Of a stretch of 5,982 nucleotides of DNA, positions 1-5,220 are shown one piece after another. The stretch is from Candidatus Bipolaricaulis sp. Lineage in GTDB: Bacteria; Bipolaricaulota; Bipolaricaulia; Bipolaricaulales; Bipolaricaulaceae. The notes beneath the pieces are model-generated. The model was not told the origin of the DNA and searched no databases. It saw only the letters and a list, made by a program, of their open reading frames with translations. A program made the position numbers and the translations under genes. How positions within the stretch are numbered: position 1 is the stretch's first letter; every line of letters starts with the position of its first letter. The stretch is from contig JAGUVP010000108.1 in the NCBI GenBank assembly GCA_020062805.1, forward strand, positions 1-5,982, read 5' to 3'.

Positions 1-684
1 CAGGGCGAGGAGGTTGGGGACGAGGTCGTCGGCCACAACCCGCCCCCGGGAGAGGATGACCACCCGGGCGCAGGTGTCCTCGACGACCCCCATGTCGTGG
101 GACGAGAGGAGCACCGTCTTCCCCTGGCTCCGGGCCAGCTCGCGGATGAACCCCCGCAGCTCGTGGGACGTCTCCACGTCCAGCCCCAGCGTCGGCTCGT
201 CCAGGAGGAGGAGAGGCGTCCCCTTCACCAGCGCGCAGGCGAGGGCCAGCTTCTGCTTCATCCCCTGGGAGAGGAGGTTGGCTGTGGTCCGCCGCTTGTC
301 CTCCAAGGTGAACAGGGCCACCAGTTCCCGGGCCCGGCGCCGTCCCTCCCGGGGCGGAGCCCCCTGCAGCCCGGCGAAGAACCGCAGGTTTTCCTCCACC
401 GACAGCCGCCAGTACACGTTCCGGGAGCCCTCGAGGAGTGCCGCCACGTGTCGGGCGACCTCGGGCCGGGAAGAGGGAACCCCAAACACCTCCGCCCGTC
501 CCGACGTCTGCCGGAGGAGTCCGCACAGGATCTTGATCGCCGTCGTCTTCCCCGCCCCGTTGGCTCCGAGGAGGCCCACGATCTCCCCGCGTTCCACCCG
601 GAACGAGACGCTCGCAAGGGCCGGCACCGGGCCCTTGCGGGTCCGGTACTCCTTCGTCAGATCGTCCACAACTACCGCGTCCAT
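1..684 (-). CDS. ABC transporter ATP-binding protein (NatA/ABC-2 type), 3' end outside window
   Basis: This is the nucleotide-binding subunit of an ABC transporter. It would power a separate membrane permease from the cytoplasmic side; the substrate is unknown. Reading down from ATG 684, 228 codons are present without a stop. Seen in the protein: Walker A GANGAGKT (about residues 40-47), a Q-loop region LLEGSRNVYWRLS (83-95) with Glu where Gln is usual, a signature LSQGMKQK (138-145) instead of classical LSGGQ, Walker B LLLLDEP (158-164), D-loop LGLD (166-169) and H-loop SSHD (194-197). The EGSRN segment and LSQGM signature are typical of NatA/CcmA-like exporters of the ABC-2 group. The in-frame stop at 721-723 and the lack of another start support ATG 684, although no good Shine-Dalgarno is visible. 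It lies 61 bp after the YjbQ-like gene on the same strand, so co-transcription is likely. The permease is expected beyond the left edge. Confidence 0.93.
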   Translation of the reverse strand, partial: MDAVVVDDLTKEYRTRKGPVPALASVSFRVERGEIVGLLGANGAGKTTAIKILCGLLRQTSGRAEVFGVPSSRPEVARHVAALLEGSRNVYWRLSVEENLRFFAGLQGAPPREGRRRARELVALFTLEDKRRTTANLLSQGMKQKLALACALVKGTPLLLLDEPTLGLDVETSHELRGFIRELARSQGKTVLLSSHDMGVVEDTCARVVILSRGRVVADDLVPNLLAL

Positions 685-745
685 GGTCTGGCTGTGAGTG
701 TCGATTGGCGGGGCCTCGGTTCAATGACGCCTGGCGCGCCGCTGA

Positions 746-1117
746 CTAGCTTCCCACGTACACGTACACCGACCGCTCCTGGGGCCCGTCGAACTCGTAG
801 AAGTACACGCGCTGGTCCTCGCCTAGGACCATCCGCCCGTTCTCCACGACCCCCACCTCGGTCGGCGCGACGAACGCGGCCTTGGTGTACTCTGGCGTCT
901 CCCGATCGGGGTTCACGGCGTCCAGAATCTGGTCGAGCTTCGGGGCGTCTTCCTCGGTGAGGGTGCGATGGATGCTGATTGCCGCTGCGTCGTGGGGGAT
1001 GTAGATGATCACGAATCCCTCGCGAACCCCGGACTCGGCGACTGCCTGCTGGACTTCGTCTGTTACATCCCGTGCCTCTTCTCGCGACTTCGTCTGAACA
1101 TGGATCTTCTTCAGCAC
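746..1117 (-). CDS. YjbQ/UPF0047-like protein, shortened and lacking most active-site motifs
   Basis: This 123-residue cytosolic protein matches the YjbQ/UPF0047 fold, some members of which have secondary thiamine-phosphate synthase activity. The match rests on the early IPHDAAAISI strand (residues 40-49, aligning with the family HTSA/HTTA block), VENGRMVLGEDQ (91-102) and YEFDGPQERSVYV (107-119), the usual C-terminal pattern. His42 of the first block is kept. The Asn-x-Asn after it reads His-Arg-Thr (50-52), the Y-x-H-x-x-EG segment is deleted, the later conserved His aligns with Tyr77, and GTWQ reads GEDQ. E. coli YjbQ has 138 residues, so the missing segment explains the shorter length. 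The start is GTG 1117, because GGGAGGA lies 4 nt upstream; the frame stays open further upstream without a better signal. It is the first clear gene of a unit with the ABC ATPase. Fold membership is likely; thiamine synthesis is doubtful. Confidence 0.82.
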   Translation of the reverse strand: MLKKIHVQTKSREEARDVTDEVQQAVAESGVREGFVIIYIPHDAAAISIHRTLTEEDAPKLDQILDAVNPDRETPEYTKAAFVAPTEVGVVENGRMVLGEDQRVYFYEFDGPQERSVYVYVGS

Positions 1118-1212
1118 TCGTCCTCCCGGGATTCCAGCTCCGCACGCGCCCGACGGGCCTCTGCCGCGTGGGCGGAGGTCGCAACCGCACCAAGCCTCTC
1201 CATCGCCCGCAT
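1111..1212 (-). CDS. possible small ORF overlapping the yjbQ-like start
   Basis: This is a 33-codon ORF from ATG 1212 (or 30 codons from ATG 1203). Its TGA overlaps the GTG start of the YjbQ-like gene in a GTGCTGA junction. The product would be rich in Ala, Arg and Glu (for example HAAEARRARAELESRED), so helix-forming, with no family recognised. No convincing Shine-Dalgarno precedes either ATG, and a CCCGC-AGAAT-GCGGG inverted repeat (1206-1220) covers the first one. It could be a translated leader coupled to the next gene, or chance in GC-rich DNA. I do not assign a function. Confidence 0.2.
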   Translation of the reverse strand: MRAMERLGAVATSAHAAEARRARAELESREDEC

Positions 1213-1240
1213 TCTGCGGGGGACGTGAGGCCGACGCCAG

Positions 1241-1270
1241 TTGGCCGTGGACCGTTATCCTCTCTACAAT
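1241..1270 (+). promoter_or_regulatory. sigma70-like promoter of the nfeD-floA operon
   Basis: TTGGCC (1241-1246) and TACAAT (1265-1270) are separated by 18 bp, a good match to a housekeeping -35/-10 pair. Transcription would begin about 1276-1278, directly at ATG 1278, giving a leaderless or nearly leaderless mRNA. No Shine-Dalgarno lies between the -10 and the start codon, which fits this reading. Confidence 0.6.
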
Positions 1271-1277
1271 GTCTCCC

Positions 1278-2612
1278 ATGAGGCGACTGCTCGTTCTCGG
1301 GCTTGTGTGTGCGGCGATGACGATCGCGGGGGGAGCGTCCGAAGTCTGGCTCCTGCGGATCGAGGGAGAGATCGGGAGAGGGACCGTATCGTTCATCCGC
1401 AAGGGCCTCGCCGAGGCGGAGGCCGCCGGAGCGGCAGCCGTGGTCTTTGACTTCGCCACCCCTGGCGGGTACCTTGATGCGGCCACGTCGTCTCGCGACC
1501 TCATCCTCGGGGCGGGCGTGCCGACGATCGCCTTCGTGAACCGGGAGGCGTATTCGGCCGGGGCTCTGCTGGCACTTGCCTGCGAGCGCGTGTACTTCGC
1601 TCCCGGGGGAGTCATGGGCGCGGCAACGCCGGTCTACTTCGACGAGACTGGTCAGATGCGAACCGCCTCGGAGAAGGTGGTCTCGGCGGTGCGGGCGCTG
1701 TTCCGGGCCACGGCTGAGGGGCGAGGCCGCGATCCGGACGTAGCGGAAGCGATGGTGGACCCGGATGTCGAGGTCCCTGGCCTCGTCGAGAGCGGCAAGC
1801 TCCTCACCCTGACGGCGAAGTCGGCGGCGGAGTGGGGTTTCTCAGACGGAGAGGCGGCTACGCTCAAGCAGGCCCTGGCACTGGCGGGGCTGGACGGGGC
1901 GGCCGTGTCGGAGTTCAGGCCGCGGTGGGTGGACTCGGCAGTGGCGGCCCTCACTGCGCCGGGGATCGCGGCGCTGCTGATCATGCTCGGCGTGCTAGGG
2001 CTCTTGTGGGAGATCCTGACCCCGGGGTTCGGTGCGCCAGGGGTCGTGGGGCTAGGTTCCCTGGCTGTGTTCTTCTGGGCCCATTACCTGGCCGGGCTGG
2101 CGGGGTGGGAGTCCATTGTGTTTCTGGCGGCAGGTGTGGTGGCGATTGCCCTCGAGATCCTCGTGTTCACTGCCTCCGACTTTGGGCTGTCGGGGATCGC
2201 GGGGCTGGTGTTGATCGGACTGGGTCTGTACCGAGGGATGGTGGGGCCGTTCACGGACCCCGCTCAGGCAGGCACGGCTCTGGTCGTGGTTTCGCTCTCC
2301 ATTCTGGCGGGTGTGGTTGCCTCCGCAGTGCTCGTCGCTCGTCTTCCTCGGTCGCGACTGCGCCTGGGCGGAGTGATCCTGCAGACGGCGATTCTTGGCC
2401 GGGCGAGCGATCGAGATGAGATGCGGACAACGCCGTGGGTAGGGCGCCGGGGCACGGCCCTCACCGACCTCCGGCCCGCGGGGGCGGCGGACTTCGACGG
2501 AGAGCGGGTGGATGTGGTGGCCGAGGGGGGGTTCATCCCCAAAGGGGAGGCCGTGGTGATCGTGCGGGATGACGGGTACCGCAAGGTCGTTCGGGTAGCG
2601 AAGGAGGGCTAG
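1278..2612 (+). CDS. nfeD: long-form NfeD, membrane-bound ClpP-class serine protease
   Basis: The 444-residue protein has the full long NfeD architecture. Residues 1 to about 20 form a signal peptide (MRRLLVLGLV...). A ClpP/SppA-like protease domain follows (about 22-205), with TPGGY (61-65), the nucleophile Ser93 in AYSAGALLALAC, and Lys133 as the probable general base; the 40-residue spacing resembles the Ser97/Lys138 dyad of Pyrococcus PH1510. Five hydrophobic segments follow at about 226-247, 253-271, 279-298, 303-321 and 333-354. The C-terminal NfeD OB-fold is at about 390-440, including DVVAEGGFIPKGEAVVIV. The protease domain should face outside and the OB-fold inside. ATG 1278 is chosen over ATG 1269 because the latter lies within the -10 hexamer. 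The TAG stop touches the floA ATG. PH1510 cleaves a stomatin-like partner, so FloA or another membrane protein is a reasonable substrate or partner; that is inference. Confidence 0.94.
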   Translation: MRRLLVLGLVCAAMTIAGGASEVWLLRIEGEIGRGTVSFIRKGLAEAEAAGAAAVVFDFATPGGYLDAATSSRDLILGAGVPTIAFVNREAYSAGALLALACERVYFAPGGVMGAATPVYFDETGQMRTASEKVVSAVRALFRATAEGRGRDPDVAEAMVDPDVEVPGLVESGKLLTLTAKSAAEWGFSDGEAATLKQALALAGLDGAAVSEFRPRWVDSAVAALTAPGIAALLIMLGVLGLLWEILTPGFGAPGVVGLGSLAVFFWAHYLAGLAGWESIVFLAAGVVAIALEILVFTASDFGLSGIAGLVLIGLGLYRGMVGPFTDPAQAGTALVVVSLSILAGVVASAVLVARLPRSRLRLGGVILQTAILGRASDRDEMRTTPWVGRRGTALTDLRPAGAADFDGERVDVVAEGGFIPKGEAVVIVRDDGYRKVVRVAKEG

Positions 2613-3620
2613 ATGGAAGGCATTGGCATGTACGTCCTGATCGGGTTGGCGATCGTTGTCCTGTGGATGTTCTTCTACTTCATCCCGGTGGGGCTGTGGG
2701 TTTCGGCACTCGCCGCGGGGATTCCGGTCGGGCCGATGACGTTCATCGGGATGCGGCTGCGGAAGGTAAACCCCCATCGCGTGATCATGCCGATGATCGC
2801 AGCGTGGAAAGCGGGGATCAAACTGACGACCTCCGATCTCGAGGCGCACTACCTGGCAGGCGGAAACATCGAGCGGGTGGTGCGGGCCCTCATCTCTGCC
2901 GACAAGGCGGGGATTGCCCTCGGGTTCCAGCGGGCAGCGGCGATCGACCTCGCCGGCCGCGATGTGTACGACGCCGTGGCGATGAGCGTGAACCCACGAG
3001 TCATCGAGACCCCGAAGATCGCCGCTGTGGCCAAGGACGGGATCGAACTCCTCGCGGTCGCCAAGATCACCGTGCGCGCGAACATCGAGCGTCTCGTGGG
3101 CGGCGCCACGGAAGCCACCGTCATTGCCCGCGTCGGGGAGGGCATCGTGTCCGCGATTGGCTCTGCTACCTCCCACAAGGCGGTGCTCGAGAACCCCGAT
3201 TCCATTTCCAAGCTGGTGTTGTCCAAGGGTCTCGATGCGGGGACCGCGTTCGAGCTCCTCTCGATCGACATCGCCGACGTGGACGTGGGCCGGAACATCG
3301 GCGCCGAACTCCAAACCGCCCAGGCCGAGGCCGACCTCAAGGTGGCGCGGGCCAAGGCCGAGGAGCGCCGGGCGATGGCCATTGCCCGCGAGCAGGAGAT
3401 GTCCGCTCTTGTCCAGGAGCGCCGGGCACTGGTGGTCGAGGCAGAGGCGGAAATCCCGCGGGCGATGGCCGAGGCATTCCGAAAGGGCCAGCTCGGGATC
3501 ATGGACTACTACCGGATGAAGAACATCCAGGCCGACACGGCGATGCGCGAGGGAATCGCCAAACCCGAGGACAAGTCGCGGGGCCACGACGAGCCACCGA
3601 TCGGCGGAGGGAAGAGGTGA
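2613..3620 (+). CDS. floA: flotillin-like protein FloA
   Basis: FloA is an inner-leaflet membrane scaffold of bacterial membrane microdomains, affecting membrane fluidity and the assembly of membrane protein complexes. The 335 residues match the family closely in order and length (B. subtilis FloA has about 331). An N-terminal membrane anchor covers about 7-47, with [18 protein letters not shown] at 23-40. The PHB/SPFH domain (about 50-230) has the conserved blocks [55 protein letters not shown] and [14 protein letters not shown]. An Ala/Glu/Arg-rich coiled coil follows (about 232-290), ending in the conserved [17 protein letters not shown]. The tail is polar. AAGGAGGG at 2601-2608 lies at proper spacing from ATG 2613, inside the end of nfeD, so translation of the two is coupled. 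A 43-codon ORF overlaps its end. Confidence 0.97.
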   Translation: MEGIGMYVLIGLAIVVLWMFFYFIPVGLWVSALAAGIPVGPMTFIGMRLRKVNPHRVIMPMIAAWKAGIKLTTSDLEAHYLAGGNIERVVRALISADKAGIALGFQRAAAIDLAGRDVYDAVAMSVNPRVIETPKIAAVAKDGIELLAVAKITVRANIERLVGGATEATVIARVGEGIVSAIGSATSHKAVLENPDSISKLVLSKGLDAGTAFELLSIDIADVDVGRNIGAELQTAQAEADLKVARAKAEERRAMAIAREQEMSALVQERRALVVEAEAEIPRAMAEAFRKGQLGIMDYYRMKNIQADTAMREGIAKPEDKSRGHDEPPIGGGKR

Positions 3621-3748
3621 GCGTTGACCTGAGGACGGCAGTCCGCGGGTTGGTCAACGCCGACCCCCGGCTGGCGATCGTCGTCGGAGAGATCCTGGGG
3701 TCGCCCGTTGGCTCGCCCGACGCCCCGGTTCGTCCGTGGGAGCGGTAG
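3617..3748 (+). CDS. 43-residue hypothetical protein coupled to floA
   Basis: The GTG start at 3617 overlaps the floA stop (GTGA), and GGAGGG at 3606-3611 sits 5 nt upstream, one of the clearest ribosome sites in the window. The product is a short soluble peptide with an N-terminal helix ([18 protein letters not shown]), a hydrophobic stretch [14 protein letters not shown] (residues 19-32) and a Pro-rich tail. I see no signal peptide, metal motif or recognisable domain. The position after floA recalls B. subtilis, where the small yqfB follows yqfA, but I see no sequence basis to call it YqfB. A role with NfeD/FloA is inferred only from the overlap. The strong Shine-Dalgarno and coupling argue against chance. 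Confidence 0.65.
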   Translation: MSVDLRTAVRGLVNADPRLAIVVGEILGSPVGSPDAPVRPWER

Positions 3749-3774
3749 GACCAACCGGCGTGTGAACGGTCGTC

Positions 3775-3796
3775 GGATCCCCATGGTCGGGGATTC
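3775..3796 (+). terminator. possible hairpin terminator after the nfeD-floA operon
   Basis: GGATCCCC (3775-3782) pairs with GGGGATTC (3789-3796) over a 6-nt loop, eight pairs with one G-U. It is followed by TTC and no long T-run. It lies 26 bp after the last stop of the plus-strand operon, so it may help end that transcript. It is weaker than the next hairpin. Confidence 0.4.
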
Positions 3797-3820
3797 TTCG
3801 AGGCGCAGTATGGGAAGAAG

Positions 3821-3853
3821 AGAAGGCGCAGGGCGTCATGCCCTGCGCCTTCT
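3821..3853. terminator. strong hairpin between convergent genes, bidirectional terminator
   Basis: A perfect 14-bp stem (AGAAGGCGCAGGGC, 3821-3834, with its complement at 3840-3853) closes a 5-nt loop. It lies between the plus-strand floA operon and the end of the minus-strand gene at 3876. Read on the minus strand, the stem is followed by TTCTTCCC, the better pyrimidine tail, so it most clearly serves the minus gene; on the plus strand the tail is not T-rich. Classical U-tracts are weak on both sides. Confidence 0.72.
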
Positions 3854-3875
3854 GATTGAGTTCCCGAGCCGGCTG

Positions 3876-4985
3876 CTACTGCCCGAGGTGTGCCTCGAAC
3901 TCGGTGATCGCCTGCGCGAACCGCTCGATGAACGCCCACACCGCTCGCCAGTTGACGCCGCCCACGAGGTACAGCTCCGCATCGAGGGCGACCTCGCCCG
4001 CCCGATTCACGTAGGCCCGCGATCCGTGCCTCGTCAGGTTCCACGCGTTGATCAGCGGGATCGCGCCCTGCGCAGGCGTAGGCCACGCGGCGTAGAGCTG
4101 CAGGCTTGCGTAGCTGTCGCCGATCGGACCGTGCACGAGCAGGCCCACCGGAACGCCGGCCAGCTCGAAGGTCCACGCCGGGTCGCCTTCTGCTGATGTC
4201 GTCTGCTCGAAGCCCAGTTCCATTTCCGAGAGGAGCCGGTCGATATCGGCCCCAGAGACCGAGGTCCACAGAGCAGGTCGTGGTCGGACAATGGGTACTG
4301 CGAGCAGGAACGCCACCGCGTTCTCGGCGAACTCCAGCCCGTCGGCGCGGCCGTCTCCATTCTCATCGCCCGAGAACAGGCCGAGAATGCCGCCAAACAG
4401 CACCGTTCGTCCCTCGTTTCCGACGATGATCGCCGCCTGGCCTGCTTCAGACTCGGCGGTGTACCCCGCAACCGCCAGGCCGTTGCCCACAGCCTGGAAG
4501 TAAGCGCCATCCGAATCACACGTGTCCGCCGCCGGGCTGAGGGCGATCAGGGTGTTCGGGGTGGCGAACAGAGGATGCGCGTCGTCCCACGGGTAGATCG
4601 CGACCGGCTCGTAGTAGTTCTCGCCCAGCTCGGCCTCGAACGCCGCCGCGGTCTCCTCGTACCAATCCCAGTAGTTCATGTACACGCGCCCGCCGCCGGC
4701 GATGTAGTCGGCGATGGCATCGAGGGTGTCCCAATCCAGCCGGGTCGAGTACTCGTCCACGATCACCAGGTCCCAGAGCCCGCCCTCGGTGAGGGCAAGG
4801 AAGAAGTCGTAATCGTCGTTCGTTTCGGTGAACTCGAGGCCCAGCGCCTTCAGCGCAGCCGGGAAGTAGGCCACGCTCGGACCGCACTGCTCGCTCAACA
4901 CGAGGAGGCTCTGACCCATCGCCAGCCCACCGAGCAATCCCAGCAGCAACGTCATCAAACCTAATCCTGTACGTACACGCTTCAT
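3876..4985 (-). CDS. exported protein: amidotransferase-like/Rossmann region, EF-hand-like loop and YbjN-like C-terminus
   Basis: The 369-residue protein starts with a signal peptide (KR, then hydrophobic 8-22, likely cut after Ala-Met-Gly24). Residues about 26-230 resemble the Rossmann-type class-I amidotransferase-like fold: LLVLSEQ strand, LWDLVIVDEYS (70-80), AIADYIAGGGRVYMNYWDW (90-108), then VLFGGILGLFSGD and a helix ENAVAFLL. The catalytic Cys-His-Glu triad is not apparent, so enzymatic activity is doubtful. DENGDGRADGLE (207-218) fits a 12-residue EF-hand calcium loop with acidic or Asn ligands at positions 1, 3, 5, 9 and 12. Residues about 245-369 look like a YbjN domain: IDRLLSEMELGF, INAWNLTRHGSRAYVN (312-327), LYLVGGVNWRAVWAFIERF. 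Only two cysteines follow the signal (34 and 156), so a disulfide is possible. AAGGAGG eight nt before ATG 4985 sets the start. Existence is sure; domain names are from pattern recognition only. Confidence 0.87.
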   Translation of the reverse strand: MKRVRTGLGLMTLLLGLLGGLAMGQSLLVLSEQCGPSVAYFPAALKALGLEFTETNDDYDFFLALTEGGLWDLVIVDEYSTRLDWDTLDAIADYIAGGGRVYMNYWDWYEETAAAFEAELGENYYEPVAIYPWDDAHPLFATPNTLIALSPAADTCDSDGAYFQAVGNGLAVAGYTAESEAGQAAIIVGNEGRTVLFGGILGLFSGDENGDGRADGLEFAENAVAFLLAVPIVRPRPALWTSVSGADIDRLLSEMELGFEQTTSAEGDPAWTFELAGVPVGLLVHGPIGDSYASLQLYAAWPTPAQGAIPLINAWNLTRHGSRAYVNRAGEVALDAELYLVGGVNWRAVWAFIERFAQAITEFEAHLGQ

Positions 4986-4990
4986 CTCTA

Positions 4991-5005
4991 TCTCCTCCTT
5001 GGAGA
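4991..5005 (-). promoter_or_regulatory. Shine-Dalgarno within a small hairpin, exported-protein gene
   Basis: On the minus strand TCTCC (5005-5001) can pair with GGAGA (4995-4991) across AAGGA, so the ribosome-binding purine run AAGGAGGAGA sits in the loop and the 3' arm. Upstream in the same leader are GTGCC-GA-GGCAC (5054-5043) and GGGG-TCTT-CCCC (5040-5029). Together they suggest a structured 5' UTR that could tune translation. The stems are short, so this is tentative. Confidence 0.3.
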
Positions 5006-5082
5006 CCACCGCGCCGCACGAGGGTGACGGGGAAGACCCCACGTGCCTCGGCACACATCTCCCTCGCGGAGCTGCGGGGGGC

Positions 5083-5088
5083 ATGATA
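5083..5088 (-). promoter_or_regulatory. candidate -10 box for the exported-protein gene
   Basis: TATCAT on the minus strand (5088-5083) resembles a -10 hexamer and would give a leader of about 90 nt before ATG 4985. The hexamer 17 bp upstream is CCGCTG, a poor -35, so the promoter would be weak or activator-dependent. A 13-bp direct repeat (5097-5109) lies over the spacer and the -35 position. Confidence 0.3.
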
Positions 5089-5096
5089 CGACTTCC

Positions 5097-5149
5097 CGGC
5101 CCGCCCAGCGGGGTCAGATCTTGTTGTGTGCATCCACGGCCCGCCCAGC
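5097..5149. repeat. 13-bp direct repeat pair, 40 bp apart
   Basis: CGGCCCGCCCAGC occurs exactly at 5097-5109 and 5137-5149. The 40-bp offset is close to four helical turns, which places both copies on roughly the same DNA face. The pair lies between two divergent genes and interleaves with an inverted repeat, so it is more likely a regulatory site than coding. The second copy continues into CCCAG-CAGG-CTGGG (5144-5157), a small hairpin. Confidence 0.6.
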
Positions 5150-5173
5150 AGGCTGGGTTTGGCAGATCTGACC
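5112..5173. repeat. 10-bp inverted repeat upstream of the ZIP-like gene
   Basis: GGTCAGATCT (5112-5121) is the exact reverse complement of AGATCTGACC (5164-5173). The 42-bp interval contains the CCCAG-CAGG-CTGGG hairpin (5144-5157). Each arm carries the palindromic core AGATCT, and the right arm is also part of the 8-bp palindrome CAGATCTG (5163-5170). It could be a pair of operator sites about five helical turns apart, or the closing stem of a leader RNA. Confidence 0.65.
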
Positions 5174-5194
5174 GGGCGCCGCGACTTGGCGCCC
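5174..5194. repeat. 7-bp inverted repeat overlapping the putative -35 of the ZIP-like gene
   Basis: GGGCGCC (5174-5180) pairs exactly with GGCGCCC (5188-5194) over a 7-nt loop, starting at the base after the preceding inverted repeat. It covers TTGGCG (5186-5191), the candidate -35 element, so as DNA it could be an operator. As RNA it would be a stable hairpin 26 nt before the GTG start. Confidence 0.55.
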
Positions 5195-5215
5195 CGAAGC
5201 GAATCCCGGTAGGAT
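5186..5215 (+). promoter_or_regulatory. candidate promoter of the ZIP-like gene
   Basis: TTGGCG (5186-5191) and TAGGAT (5210-5215) are 18 bp apart. Transcription would start about 5221-5222, at the GTG codon. This repeats the geometry of the nfeD promoter. The AGGA within TAGGAT also lies 6 nt before GTG 5221 and may instead be a Shine-Dalgarno in the loop of CCCG-GTAGGAT-CGGG (5205-5219); both readings cannot easily hold for one transcript. Confidence 0.4.
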
Positions 5216-5220
5216 CGGGC

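Noticed and set aside
685..745. Terminator or promoter between the YjbQ-like gene and the ABC ATPase
   Set aside because: No convincing hairpin or hexamer pair; only a short GGCGCGCC palindrome, expected in GC-rich DNA.
97..960. 287-codon open frame on the plus strand
   Set aside because: It is antisense to the ABC ATPase and the YjbQ-like gene, both with recognisable motifs; its Arg/Pro/Gly-rich product resembles no family.
1118..1615. N-terminal extension of the YjbQ-like protein up to an ATG at 1615
   Set aside because: The extension runs antisense into nfeD and does not resemble UPF0047; GTG 1117 has a strong ribosome site exactly where the family begins.
2052..3587. 511-codon open frame on the minus strand, rich in His, Arg and Pro
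   Set aside because: It lies antisense to nfeD and floA, which are unmistakable; its low-complexity composition is typical of an antisense shadow in GC-rich DNA.
5097..5149. CRISPR-like repeat array
   Set aside because: Only two copies of a 13-bp unit with no series of spacers; a regulatory repeat is the simpler reading.
5112..5173. Miniature transposon with inverted ends
   Set aside because: The element would be 62 bp, with no target-site duplication and no transposase; control site or RNA stem is more plausible.
4999..5220. N-terminal extension of the ZIP-like protein
   Set aside because: It is open by chance, contains the direct and inverted repeats, and is not hydrophobic; the ZIP pattern begins at GTG 5221.
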